From assembly GCF_051155795.1 (NCBI RefSeq), contig NZ_DAXETW010000052.1, positions 1-64,000 of the forward strand: 64,000 nucleotides of DNA, read 5' to 3'. Below, piece after piece: positions 1 to 8,332 of the stretch; position 1 is the first letter of the stretch; every line of letters starts with the position of its first letter. Origin of the DNA: Longibacter sp051155795. GTDB lineage: Bacteria; Bacteroidota; Rhodothermia; Rhodothermales; Salinibacteraceae. Made by a program: the position numbers and the translations under genes. The notes below the pieces were generated by a model. That model saw only the letters and a program-made list of their open reading frames with translations. It ran no database searches and was not told the DNA's origin.

Positions 1-83
1 CCATGGTAGGTGCCCTCCGTGTCCATGACGCCGAGCGTGCACGTTCTTGCATGCAAATCTAAACCGAGGTATGCTGTGTTCAT
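1..83 (-). CDS. IS110-family transposase, N-terminal part (runs off left edge)
   Basis: Reading the minus strand from an ATG at 83 gives 27 codons to the window edge. They contain AYLGLDLHARTCTLGVMD, the typical N-terminal strand of IS110-family transposases. The Asp of GLDLH matches the first acidic residue of the DEDD RuvC-like catalytic domain. IS110 enzymes recombine circular element intermediates and do not use a DDE chemistry. Only the extreme N-terminus is present, so intactness cannot be judged. The HIT gene starts about 125 bases away on the other strand, so little upstream non-coding DNA belongs to the element on this side. It may be related to the IS110 remnants at 8.3-9.0 and 10.0 kb. 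Confidence 0.75.
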   Translation of the reverse strand, partial: MNTAYLGLDLHARTCTLGVMDTEGTYH

Positions 84-206
84 CGGAATGAGAGGATGCT
101 TGTGAGCAGATGTTGAGACCTTGATCATCTCAAGTTACTGCTGCAGGTGTCCTCTCTTCCACGTTACCCGTTATGCGGCGCAGACGCAGGTAAACCGCAA
201 ACGCAA

Positions 207-638
207 ATGAGCCCACAAGACTGCTCTTTCTGCAACATCGTATCAGACGGTTTGCCACCCCATGGGCTTTTTGAAACCGACAACTCGTTTGTTGTGCTCG
301 ATCGCAAACCGTTGAGCTTTGGGCATTGCATGGTCGTGCCGAAACGGCATGTCGTAAAGCTTTACGAACTCACCCCACACGAACACGCCAACGTCCTCGC
401 ACTTGCGCAGCGGTTTGCCCTTGGGCTGCATCGGTCGCTTGGGTGCCGATCCGTAGCGTATCTCGCGTTCGGTAGCGGCCTTCCCCATGCGCATCTTCAT
501 TTGGTTCCGCACGACGATCCGAATACGGTGCTGGAACCGCTCAAGCATGTGCGTACGCGCACAGACGAGCAGTTGGAGCGTGATGCAGATCGTCTGCGCG
601 GGTTGCTGTCTGACGGATGGCACCAAGGCGAAAGCTAG
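207..638 (+). CDS. HIT family protein
   Basis: A 143-residue histidine-triad protein, of a family that acts as nucleotidyl hydrolases or transferases on AMP-linked substrates in the cytoplasm. The triad is seen as HAHLHLVPH, with His94, His96 and His98 counted from the ATG at 207. A zinc-type CxxC pair (CSFC, residues 6-9) precedes the fold, as in many bacterial HIT proteins. A GTG at 147 would add 20 residues with no family resemblance. I prefer 207 because CxxC normally lies within the first ten residues. Neither start has a clear ribosome-binding site. The substrate cannot be told from the sequence. The gene stands alone beside an IS110 end. Confidence 0.82.
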   Translation: MSPQDCSFCNIVSDGLPPHGLFETDNSFVVLDRKPLSFGHCMVVPKRHVVKLYELTPHEHANVLALAQRFALGLHRSLGCRSVAYLAFGSGLPHAHLHLVPHDDPNTVLEPLKHVRTRTDEQLERDADRLRGLLSDGWHQGES

Positions 639-776
639 CGCCACATAACCCCACGCTGCTTCTGACGAAGGGTGTTAGCTCTTTTCCAGCGATGGTGAAT
701 CCGGTACCGGGTTCGTATTATCTCCTTCCCTTCGCATTAGAACTCGACCGTTTAACCGGGTGCAGGAGCCACCACG

Positions 777-953
777 ATGATCGAAGAACTTCCGATCCCA
801 GAAGGCTACCGCCGGAAAATAGATTCCGTCTTTCTTTCGACCGATCCGTTTACGGATGCGGCGCGAGAAGACGTGCCCGTGAGAGCCGTGCTCTCCCCTT
901 CGATTAAGCAGGACGAGATCCCCTTTTCGTCTAGTGTGACCCGTGTTGTGTAG
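777..953 (+). CDS. small ORF, unknown, 58 residues
   Basis: The ATG at 777 has a good ribosome-binding site (AGGAG, eight bases upstream) and opens a 58-residue frame ending at TAG 951-953. The product begins MIEELPIPEGYRRKIDSVF, is mildly acidic, and has no signal peptide or membrane segment. I do not recognise a family. It could be a real small protein or the surviving N-terminus of a longer gene cut off by rearrangement in this accessory region. It converges on the esterase gene, whose stop codon is 11 bases away. Confidence 0.38.
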   Translation: MIEELPIPEGYRRKIDSVFLSTDPFTDAAREDVPVRAVLSPSIKQDEIPFSSSVTRVV

Positions 954-964
954 TCTGACCATAG

Positions 965-1906
965 CTACTCATTTGGTGCCAATCCTCTTTCTTGAATGAG
1001 AGGAATCGATGCTTCAGCCATGTCTCTGTAATTGTGACCGATACCTTCTGCATATTTGATCTTCCAGTCCAAAGTAAGCTCTTTTCTATCGGCAACTTGC
1101 TGAGCAAAGTCGAAGAAGTGCTTGCCTCTTTGTGGCCGTGATTCCCCCTGTTTCATTGCCTCGGACCGCGTCCGGAAACCACCTTGGTCCGGCGTGTCGT
1201 CAGACCCCAGAAAGACTACGAGGGGACGTTGAAGCGATTCATCGAGGCGGCGTTGGACCTTGGGAGCACCAGAAAGCCCGTATGGATAGTTCTGTTCACC
1301 ATCGGGAAGGGTGTACCATCCGGAGTTGGCGGCTATAGCCAAATCGAAGCGGGCACCTGGGTTAAAAAGTACCATTCGGTGGACGAACTGTCCCCCGGCT
1401 GAATGGCCGAAGAGGACGTAGCGACCCATTACCCGGGAATCAGAGCGACGGAAAATCCCAAACAGTTTTTCGATAGATCTGAAATACCAATCCTTCTCAG
1501 GCAGGTCTCGGGAAAACCACGATACGACGTTGCCTGTCGTGTATCGATATTCGAAGCCACCTTCCGAGAGAGAACCCACAAATCCAATGATGTGCTCATC
1601 GGAAAATTCTGGAGCGACCACCAGAAACTGGTTCTCATCGGCAAAACGTATCCACGAGTCGAGATAGTCCTCCCCGTTGCGTCCCATCCCATGAAGAACC
1701 ATAACCAAACGCAGAGAATCACGGACGAGGGGAGGGCGATAGTACCAGACCCGATTTATCCCCGGCAGTTGATCCTCATTCGTTTCGAAGGTGTTCTTGC
1801 CGATAGAGACTTCGATTGGTTCTGCCGGAACGGGTTGTTCTGAGTCGCAACCGACTAATAAAAGTGTAGATACAATAACGATAATAAGGGTGGGTGTGTT
1901 ATGCAT
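965..1906 (-). CDS. alpha/beta-hydrolase lipoprotein (esterase-like)
   Basis: A 313-residue predicted lipoprotein. A hydrophobic N-terminus ends in the lipobox LLVGC (Cys20), so it should be lipid-anchored outside the cytoplasm. The mature part is an alpha/beta hydrolase. It has an oxyanion-type HGMG at 72-75, nucleophile Ser169 in GHSAGG, a candidate acid in GSDD (236-237) and a candidate His291 in GIGHNY. The general look is of a PHB-depolymerase or feruloyl-esterase-like enzyme; the substrate is unknown. The start at 1906 is chosen because CAGGAGAA lies just upstream and because the frame upstream (to 2344) is low-quality sequence. No operon partner is evident. The upstream 250 bases to the SRPBCC gene hold nothing I can name. 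Confidence 0.75.
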   Translation of the reverse strand: MHNTPTLIIVIVSTLLLVGCDSEQPVPAEPIEVSIGKNTFETNEDQLPGINRVWYYRPPLVRDSLRLVMVLHGMGRNGEDYLDSWIRFADENQFLVVAPEFSDEHIIGFVGSLSEGGFEYRYTTGNVVSWFSRDLPEKDWYFRSIEKLFGIFRRSDSRVMGRYVLFGHSAGGQFVHRMVLFNPGARFDLAIAANSGWYTLPDGEQNYPYGLSGAPKVQRRLDESLQRPLVVFLGSDDTPDQGGFRTRSEAMKQGESRPQRGKHFFDFAQQVADRKELTLDWKIKYAEGIGHNYRDMAEASIPLIQERGLAPNE

Positions 1907-2154
1907 TTCTCCTGTTTTAGTTAGCGTTGAGCAGGGATGTGGCGGCGTTGCAGTCGAATTCATCCGACGGGAAATCGGAATCCGGTGAGCCAAGGCGTGC
2001 TCAGGAATCCCACAAATCAAATTGCGAATCCCCGAACCTTTGCGACACTCACCGTCCGGCAAGGGGGCGGCACGGCGATCGGTAGGACGGGAATCCGCTA
2101 AAGACCATTGCCTCGCGACGATCCGGTTCGAAGAATGGAAACCTGTACGTAACC

Positions 2155-3027
2155 TCACACGCCTGCCGTTACTGCGGCCATGCGCTGCGCTTCCGCCTCC
2201 ATGTTGGAGATCGTCGTCGTCATCATGCCCCGAACTTGGTGGGCAATAAGCGGCGCCGCGATCTCGCCGAGAAGGCCTCCAGCCACTGTGTACTCGTACC
2301 AGACGGTGACGTCGGCGTGATCGCCGGCCGAGTCTATCGTCCACCCTCCATACATCTCCTTCAGCGGAAGCGGAAAGTCGGGGGCTTCAGCGTCGAACCG
2401 GACCGTAAGGGCCTGGGCGTGATCGTTCCACTCGATTACGTCCTCGGACCAGCGCTGTCCGCTCCGGTTCTTGCACGTGCGACGCGCTTCCATCTTCTCG
2501 CCCATTACTTCAACGCTTTCCAGGGACGGAGAGAATTCCCCGATGCGTTCCAGGTCGCGGACGATGTCCCAGACCACCGCGGGCGGGGCTTCCGCCCGCT
2601 TTGTGATTTCGAATGCGCTGCGCGCGGTCGTCGCGCCGCGCCGGTTGCGCGTAAGAGCCCGCAGTCCGGCAAGCTGGAGAAGGGCGCAGACCAGTACTAC
2701 CCCGGCGACGCCGATGACGACGCGGGTTCCGGTGGCAGAAAGAGGCGTGGATGGTAGCAGCATGAGCACGGCGCTACCCGCGACCCATCCTAGATCCGCG
2801 CCGGTTATGAGCATTGCGTAGACCGGATGAGGCGTCGGGCGCCACACGTTCCATCCGAGGAATGCAGCAAACAGAAGCAGGCCGACCCCGAGGAGGAGCA
2901 AGATCCACGCGTCGACGTCCCCAATCATGGCGGCAGCCGATTCGGTGATGCTAATCAGAATGAGGCCGCACACGGCGGAGAAGAGGGCGTTGCCACCAAG
3001 GGCGATACGAAGCAGAGTGGGGTTCAT
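2155..3027 (-). CDS. four-helix membrane protein fused to SRPBCC domain
   Basis: A 290-residue protein in two parts. Residues 1-125 hold four hydrophobic segments (about 7-30, 41-62, 70-90 and 103-124) in the style of small DoxX-like or unknown membrane proteins. Residues 139-290 form an SRPBCC/polyketide-cyclase-like domain: FEITKRAEAPPAVVWDIVRD opens the fold, a GERW-like beta sheet follows, and there is a long C-terminal helix. SRPBCC domains bind hydrophobic ligands in a deep cavity. A membrane-tethered version could handle a lipid or quinone-like ligand, but that is inference. It is divergent from the MmyB-type regulator gene 145 bases away, a pairing that suggests control by that regulator. 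Confidence 0.72.
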   Translation of the reverse strand: MNPTLLRIALGGNALFSAVCGLILISITESAAAMIGDVDAWILLLLGVGLLLFAAFLGWNVWRPTPHPVYAMLITGADLGWVAGSAVLMLLPSTPLSATGTRVVIGVAGVVLVCALLQLAGLRALTRNRRGATTARSAFEITKRAEAPPAVVWDIVRDLERIGEFSPSLESVEVMGEKMEARRTCKNRSGQRWSEDVIEWNDHAQALTVRFDAEAPDFPLPLKEMYGGWTIDSAGDHADVTVWYEYTVAGGLLGEIAAPLIAHQVRGMMTTTISNMEAEAQRMAAVTAGV

Positions 3028-3172
3028 GATCGATCATAGGTTGGGAAGCGATTTGGTTCGTGTCGGCTCTAAGGTGAGGCCGGAACATAATTCAGTCAAT
3101 TACCTCCGAGGTAAGCATCGTGCCGTTCTGGGTGCGACCGTCCCTCCATTCCGGTTCTTTCCCCACTTCCAC

Positions 3173-3979
3173 ATGGATTATTTCGACGACCAATTCGAGG
3201 TAGGCGCGATGATTCGGCGCTGGCGAACGCATCGGGGGATGAGCCAGATGGATCTTGCCCTCGACGCGGACTTGTCGGCGCGGCACGTCAGTTTTGTCGA
3301 AACGGGCCGGTCCACACCGTCCCGGGAGGCGCTGTTTGCGCTTACGGACGCGCTCGACGTCCCCCTCCGCGAGCGGAACGTCGTGTTCGAAGCGGCCGGT
3401 TTTGCGCGGCCGTATTCCGAGGCAACGCTTTCGGAGTCGGAACTGGCCCACCACCGTCAACTGGTCGCGTCTATTCTCCAGCGCCACGACCCCTTCTTCG
3501 CTGTCGCGATCGACCGGCATTGGAACGTGCGGATGGCCAACCGTCCTGGGGAAGAGTTCCTGAATCAATTCTTCGGGCCGGGCGGCATCGAGGAGCCCTC
3601 AGAACCGAACCTCGCTCGGCTGCTGTTTCACCCGGCTGGACTGCGATCATGCATCGTCAACTGGCCGGAGGCGAGCGCTCATTTCTACGATCGTCTTCAC
3701 CGCGAGTCGGTCCACAATCCACTCGACGAGGATCTCGCTTTGCTGCTCGACGAGATCGCGTCGTACGGGGACTTTGCCAAACGCCCTCCGACGCCTTCTC
3801 GCAACCCTGCGCTGGTGCTGCAATTGTCGATGGATGGGATGGAACTTCGCTTAATCGGGAGCGTGCTCGCCTTCGATTCGGCACAGGCGCCTGCTTTGGA
3901 AGAGCTACGGATTGAAACCTTCTTTCCCGCAGACGAGCGCACAGCGCGCCAGCTGGAGGCGAGGCCCCTGGCCGATTAG
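3173..3979 (+). CDS. helix-turn-helix regulator, MmyB-type ligand domain
   Basis: A 268-residue transcriptional regulator. Residues 10-65 are an XRE-type helix-turn-helix (GAMIRRWRTHRGMSQMDLAL, then SARHVSFVETGRSTPSREAL). Residues 90-260 match the MmyB-like ligand-binding domain that follows such HTHs, with the hallmark HDPFFAVAIDRHWNVRMAN. Members of this family are thought to bind fatty-acid-like ligands. The start at 3173 is chosen because the upstream open frame (to 2927) overlaps the divergent SRPBCC gene and has no domain content. Its divergent neighbour, a membrane SRPBCC protein, is the likeliest target. Confidence 0.85.
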   Translation: MDYFDDQFEVGAMIRRWRTHRGMSQMDLALDADLSARHVSFVETGRSTPSREALFALTDALDVPLRERNVVFEAAGFARPYSEATLSESELAHHRQLVASILQRHDPFFAVAIDRHWNVRMANRPGEEFLNQFFGPGGIEEPSEPNLARLLFHPAGLRSCIVNWPEASAHFYDRLHRESVHNPLDEDLALLLDEIASYGDFAKRPPTPSRNPALVLQLSMDGMELRLIGSVLAFDSAQAPALEELRIETFFPADERTARQLEARPLAD

Positions 3980-4357
3980 CCCGAAGGGCGGAGGGCTCTG
4001 GAAGAAGTCCCTTTCTCTAAGTAGAGAACGAGGCTCGCTGCAGGGGCAAAACCATGGATTCGTGAAGGTGAAGGCTCCCTGTCATTGTTGCATCTGGCCA
4101 CTCTTGATCTGATACAGTGATATGACGTGGGGAGGGACTTCAACTTGTCTGTTCAAGAAGAGATGATGGGCCTGTACAACCAGTGCAGAGAACGAACTCA
4201 GAGTAGGAAAGACCACCTTCTGACAGAGGTCGTTGATCTCGTGTCCTCCTAGAGCGACGCTCACATTTGTCCTTGGCACCACGTTCGACCCGCTGGATTT
4301 GTAGGCTTCCCCGAAATTCGCCCGGTCGGAAATAGAAAAACGCCTTATCTTCGATCC
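3980..4357. other. intergenic, no gene supported
   Basis: 378 bases between the regulator and the IS3 remnant. Short open frames exist on both strands around 4082-4282, but none has a ribosome-binding site, a recognisable motif or a convincing start. The last 60-70 bases look like the usual leader of an IS3-type element, but I could not place its inverted repeat. Confidence 0.5.
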
Positions 4358-4641
4358 GTGAAGAGATCCCGATTCAGCGAAGCCAAGATCATCTCCGTCT
4401 TGGGGCGCAACGAGCGCGGAGAGAAAGTGCCGGGCCTCTGCCGTGAGATCGGCATCAGCGGCGCCACGGGCGATTGAACATCGGCCTGTACAACTGAAAG
4501 GCCAAGTACGGCGGCCTGACCGCCAGCGACCTCAAACGCCTGAAGGACCTGGAGGGGGAGATCGCGCGGCTGAAGAAGACGTACGCCAACGTCTCGCTGG
4601 TGCACGACGCGCTGAAGGATGCCGTCGAAAAAAAGCTCTGA
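4358..4641 (+). pseudogene. IS3 OrfA remnant
   Basis: Starting at GTG 4358, the frame reads VKRSRFSEAKIISVL and then CREIGISGAT, the helix-turn-helix region of IS3 OrfA. The conserved AT(F)YxWKAKYGG junction that should follow is damaged. About 20 unrelated bases (near 4468-4488) replace the Phe codon, the frame shifts, and the conserved Trp codon is TGA. After the break the frame recovers KAKYGGLTASDLKRLKDLEGE and a leucine-zipper-like tail, stopping at 4639-4641. No functional product is expected. Confidence 0.78.
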
Positions 4642-5431
4642 GCCCGGGGGAGAAGCGCAGGCTGGTCACGCACATGAACACCGAGCACCGCGTGAGCATC
4701 CGCAAGGGCTGCCAGGCCGTGGGCCTGGCCCGGGGCACGTACCGGTACACACCGAAGCCGAAGCAAGACGAAGCGGTGATCGACGCACTGAACGGGCTCG
4801 TCGCGAGGCACCCGGCGTTCGGCTTCTGGCAGGCGTACCACCGACTGCGATTCGCGGGGCGACCTTGGAATCACAAGCGGATCTACACGATCTACACGGC
4901 GCTCGGGCTCATTATCCGGCGACGCGCCGAGAAACGGCTGCCTGCTCGCGTGAAGCAGCGACTGTTCCAGTCGATCGGACCGAACCAGGTCTGGAGCCTG
5001 GATTACATCGACGACAGCTTGGAGCCGAACCGACATCTGCAGAATGGGCGAACGTTCCGCATCCAGAACCTGGTTCAGGATCGATCCGAGTAACGCCGAT
5101 CAGCCCTGATCGCCCTGCAAAAGGTCTTGGATCTTGGTGTCGTCGATTGTAATCTCAATGGTGGCCATCACAAGTATGTCGGTTTGGGTGGAATGGTCTC
5201 TCTTCCAACCTGGCAGAACGCGATGGCTTTTTCTAGTCGCCACCCGGATTACACAATATTAAGGACTCAACCGCCTCCGGCGTGAACTCCTCAACGCGTA
5301 CGTCTTCCGGACGCTCGACGAGGTCCGGAAGAAAGCGCAGGAATGGACGTATGACTACAACCACCGCAGGCCGCACACATCGCTCGGGCAATAGCCACCC
5401 GTGAGCCTGCTTCCCCTCGAACTCTCTACTT
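4642..5431 (+). pseudogene. IS3 OrfB (DDE integrase) remnant
   Basis: An open stretch to 5093 carries the OrfB N-terminus: a helix-turn-helix (HMNTEHRVSIRKGCQAVGLARGTYRY), the HTH_21-type region (HPAFGFWQAYHRLR) and the first catalytic Asp in VWSLDYIDD. Sequence similarity then ends. The stretch 5094-5260, where the second Asp should lie, is not readable as OrfB. The C-terminus reappears at about 5262-5395 as ELLNAYVFRTLDEVRKKAQ and YDYNHRRPHTSLGQ, then a stop. The DDE triad is incomplete, so this is dead. Confidence 0.78.
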
Positions 5432-5467
5432 TTGACTGGGTCAGATAATGAGGAAGCTTACAGTAGC

Positions 5468-5857
5468 ATGACACAATATATCGATGGATTTGTACTTCCG
5501 GTTCCACGAATTCACCTGGACGAATACAAGAGTGTGTCCGAACGAGTGGCTGATATTTGGAGAGAGTATGGAGCCATTGCTTATTTCGAATATGTCGGAG
5601 ATGATTTGAAATTTGAAGGCACGCGTTCTTTCATTGACGCCGTGGATGTGAAAGAAGATGAAGTTGTTGTATTTGGATGGGTTGTTTTTCCCTCAAAAGA
5701 GACTCGTGACTTGGCAAATAAGCGAGTTCCTACCGACGCAAGGATGACAGAATTAATCACCCCGTTGACCGACGCTAAAAGATTGATTTTTGATGTTGAA
5801 CGGATGGTGTACGGAGGCTTCCGGTCATTCGTTCAATCTCCGGATTCATCCAGTTAG
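5468..5857 (+). CDS. DUF1428 family protein
   Basis: A 129-residue small protein matching the DUF1428 (YbaA-like) family. It opens TQYIDGFVLPVPRIHLDEYKS, has the central YVGDDLKFEG, and then VVFGWVVFPSKETRDLANKR near residues 70-88. The family forms a ferredoxin-like alpha/beta barrel dimer; its biochemical role is unknown. The start at 5468 is chosen over an upstream in-frame ATG that lies inside the IS3 end. Codon use and GC are clearly lower than in the core genes of this window, which suggests recent acquisition together with the next gene. Confidence 0.82.
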   Translation: MTQYIDGFVLPVPRIHLDEYKSVSERVADIWREYGAIAYFEYVGDDLKFEGTRSFIDAVDVKEDEVVVFGWVVFPSKETRDLANKRVPTDARMTELITPLTDAKRLIFDVERMVYGGFRSFVQSPDSSS

Positions 5858-6001
5858 ATCACTGTATAACACGCGCGTCAGCGCGGACGTGCCTCGCCAT
5901 TTTGTTGCTGCGTTCAATTTCCGACGTTCCGTAGTACATTTTTACGTAATCAACGTTGGTCTGCATGCCGATTACGCGCGAAGCCATTATCTAAATTCGG
6001 A

Positions 6002-6604
6002 ATGGTACATCTTTTATCCCGCTTTCATACGATAGCTATACTCGGAATTGTCGTACTTCCGGGTCTGATCGCTTACGCCGCTCCGGACTCAACGAGCCGG
6101 CAGGTTCATGCGGAGTGTGCCCCCTATGAGTCACTGGAGCCGGGTACTTCTTGGTGGGAATTCGTAGGAGGGGAGCCCGTGTTTTCGTTCTGGCTGCCTC
6201 CAGGCTTGCAGCAAATCGACGAGGATGAAATCGGAATCGATTCATACCCAGGCACTTTTCAGGATTCGACGGCAAACTCAACAGTGTTCCGCATCGGTTT
6301 CGATTACGGTCGTTGGGGAGGAGGAATAGCTGAAGAGCGTCACTACTATGTGTGTCGTTCTGTAGACACGACAACAATAGCTGGAAAAAAGGCCATAGTC
6401 GGACGTTTCAAATTTGAACCGGAGTATCCGCACTGGGAGTACCGCCTTGAAGTTGTATTCCCGATAGACCGCCCGTTTCCCCTAAGCTTATGGGATTCGG
6501 TCACTGGCCAGAGCAATGAAGAACGGTTATTTATGTACGCAAACTGTCCGCGCCGTGCCGAATGTGCTGTTGCCCGAGGAGTCTTCCGGAGCGTTGAATT
6601 TTGA
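6002..6604 (+). CDS. secreted hypothetical protein
   Basis: A 200-residue protein I do not recognise. Residues 1-27 look like a signal peptide (hydrophobic AILGIVVLPGLIAYAAP), so it should be exported. The mature part has the pattern of a small beta-rich domain: WWEFVGGEPVFSFWLPPGLQ, then IAGKKAIVGRFKF, then PHWEYRLEVVFPI. Five or more cysteines (for example CAPYE, YVCRS, ANCPRRAEC) could form disulfides. GC content is lower than in the chromosomal core. No neighbour suggests a job. Confidence 0.6.
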   Translation: MVHLLSRFHTIAILGIVVLPGLIAYAAPDSTSRQVHAECAPYESLEPGTSWWEFVGGEPVFSFWLPPGLQQIDEDEIGIDSYPGTFQDSTANSTVFRIGFDYGRWGGGIAEERHYYVCRSVDTTTIAGKKAIVGRFKFEPEYPHWEYRLEVVFPIDRPFPLSLWDSVTGQSNEERLFMYANCPRRAECAVARGVFRSVEF

Positions 6605-6901
6605 ATGTATGTGGTGGTACTGAGCACATCGTACATATTTTCATTCCGCCAAGGTCACAGAGAGGAGTGCGTCCTACCAACGCATTGCACCTGAACTGGG
6701 CTGTTGCCATTTTCGTGCTGAGTAGGTACGGAAGGTTGAGTTTGCCGACCGGAAGCGACGTCACAAGCGGATGGAAACGCTGCCTTATACATCCGTTCAG
6801 GCGGCGTCAATCGGAGCAAACCGTTTCCCATACCCGGGTCAGGTGAACGAGTCTGTGATAAGCCTTATCTGATCACACTTCTTCAGAACAGCAGAGTCGC
6901 C
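6605..6901. other. intergenic, no gene supported
   Basis: About 300 bases upstream of the erythromycin-esterase-like gene. A short plus-strand frame (6601-6846) has no ribosome-binding site or family signature. The 17 bases at 6704-6720 resemble those at 5894-5910, as noted in the findings. Confidence 0.45.
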
Positions 6902-8191
6902 ATGTCTCGCTTTGTGTTCGTCCTCGCACTTGTGCTTCTGTTGCCGGTCGAGAGTCCTGCGCAGACAGATTCCCTCTCGACCCGCGAAAAAGTTTCAGAT
7001 CTTCGGCAGTGGATTCTACCCCTCCATACGGTCGATCCGGCGGAGGAATCGTTTTCGGATCTGATGCCTCTCAAGCAGCACATCGGTAATCGACGGATCG
7101 TAGTTCTTGGAGAGCCGACTCATGGGGACGGAACAGCGTTTCGGGCAAAAGGTCGCCTCGTCAAGTTCTTGCATCAGGAGATGAACTTCGACGTTTTGGC
7201 CTTCGAAAGCGGGCTTTACGACCTGCGGCTGGCCACCGAGCGAGCGACGACCCCTGACGAATATCTACAGGCGGCCACGAACACCTTGTCCCGCCCGTGG
7301 GCAGAGAGCAAGCAGGTCCGCCCGGTGCTCCGCTACTACGCCGAGACGCAAACCACGGAGACGCCTCTTCACCTCGCAGGGATCGATGGTGCTTTGCGAC
7401 CTCCAAGCGACTCCCTTTTCTTGGTTCGGCTAAAGAGCCATCTTCTGAGTCAGAATCAATGGGCGGAGGTGGTAGAAGGAACGAATTTCGAGCAGACCCT
7501 TCGCACGCAATTGAGGAATCCGCTCGCCCTCGCCCGTGACACGGCTGCGTACCGCCAGTTCATTACACAGGTCGACCGGTTGATTCAGCCTCTGGAGGAC
7601 GGCTCGTCTAAAGACGAGTTCTGGGCGCTCATGCTCGAAAACGTGAAGGCGCAAGTGCAAACCGGTTTCCAGCGCAGCTACGAGCCTCGGAACCGTCAGA
7701 TGGCACACAACCTGGTATGGTTGGCAGCAGAGGCGCACCCTGATAGAAAATTGATCGTATGGATTGCGAGCTCGCATGGCGTCCGCAATCTCAGTTCGAT
7801 CGAGCGCATCACTGCCGATCGCTCATATGAAGGGCAAACGTCGATGGGCGACGTGTTGGCAGAGAAATTTGATGGAGGCATCTATACACTCGGAATTACA
7901 GCACATGGGGGGAAGTATGGGGCATTCTACTGGGACGATCAGGGGCCAACGACCCTTGACGAGCCGAGTGCGGGCAGTGTCGAGGCCTTATTGGGTACCC
8001 TTTCTCACGATTATTCGGTCCTCGATTTTACGGATGTGCCGAGCTCGCACTGGCTGTCCAAGCCGCAGGTGGCCCGCCCACTCGGCTACGAGGAGATGCG
8101 TGCGGACTGGACAGAAGTGATGGACGGGCTCCTTTTCATTCGAACCATGCATCCGAATACGAAAGTTGATCCGAATTCGAACGTTGATTAA
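6902..8191 (+). CDS. erythromycin esterase family protein, exported
   Basis: A 429-residue protein with a probable signal peptide (1-20, cut near SPAQ-TD). It then has the erythromycin-esterase (EreA/B-like) fold. The signature GEPTHGDGTAFRAKGRLVKFL is at 70-90 (Glu71, His74), the second acidic element is AFES (Glu102), and the distal histidine is in IASSHGVRN near residue 290. Family members hydrolyse macrolide lactones, but many relatives have other or unknown substrates. An exported version in an accessory region is not enough to claim macrolide resistance. The start at 6902 follows a GC-rich upstream region without a strong ribosome-binding site. Confidence 0.82.
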   Translation: MSRFVFVLALVLLLPVESPAQTDSLSTREKVSDLRQWILPLHTVDPAEESFSDLMPLKQHIGNRRIVVLGEPTHGDGTAFRAKGRLVKFLHQEMNFDVLAFESGLYDLRLATERATTPDEYLQAATNTLSRPWAESKQVRPVLRYYAETQTTETPLHLAGIDGALRPPSDSLFLVRLKSHLLSQNQWAEVVEGTNFEQTLRTQLRNPLALARDTAAYRQFITQVDRLIQPLEDGSSKDEFWALMLENVKAQVQTGFQRSYEPRNRQMAHNLVWLAAEAHPDRKLIVWIASSHGVRNLSSIERITADRSYEGQTSMGDVLAEKFDGGIYTLGITAHGGKYGAFYWDDQGPTTLDEPSAGSVEALLGTLSHDYSVLDFTDVPSSHWLSKPQVARPLGYEEMRADWTEVMDGLLFIRTMHPNTKVDPNSNVD

Positions 8192-8332
8192 TAGGGCCTT
8201 GTACCGCTGCGCTTCACCTGACGAAAAGCAGACGCGGGTTCGCGTCGCACATACGCTTGACGCCTCGGTCAATTTCGAATGGGGTGCCAGGATTTTCGCA
8301 GATGAACACTACATTACGTGCTCTCTTGAACG

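Larger units (their letters stand above)
4358..5431 (+). mobile_element. degenerate IS3-family insertion sequence
   Basis: Two broken transposase reading frames in OrfA-OrfB order and typical IS3 spacing fill this stretch. Left and right boundaries are approximate. The right end probably lies just after CTACTTTTGACTGGGTCAG (about 5428-5447), which resembles the terminal repeat of IS3-group elements. A matching left repeat was not located. The element cannot be autonomous: OrfA has an insertion and a stop, and OrfB has lost much of its catalytic core. Confidence 0.78.

Noticed and set aside
4082..4282. Minus-strand 66-residue ORF in the gap before the IS3 remnant
   Set aside because: No ribosome-binding site, no motif, and a comparable plus-strand frame exists over the same bases.
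5858..6001. Possible integron attC site (GTTAGAT near 5854 and ATCTAAA near 5993)
   Set aside because: An attC site has RYYYAAC first and GTTRRRY last; here the order is reversed, and no stable L-box stem was found. No integrase is present.
6902..8191. Macrolide resistance gene call
   Set aside because: Family membership alone does not show macrolide hydrolysis; the protein is exported and lies in a non-clinical-looking context.
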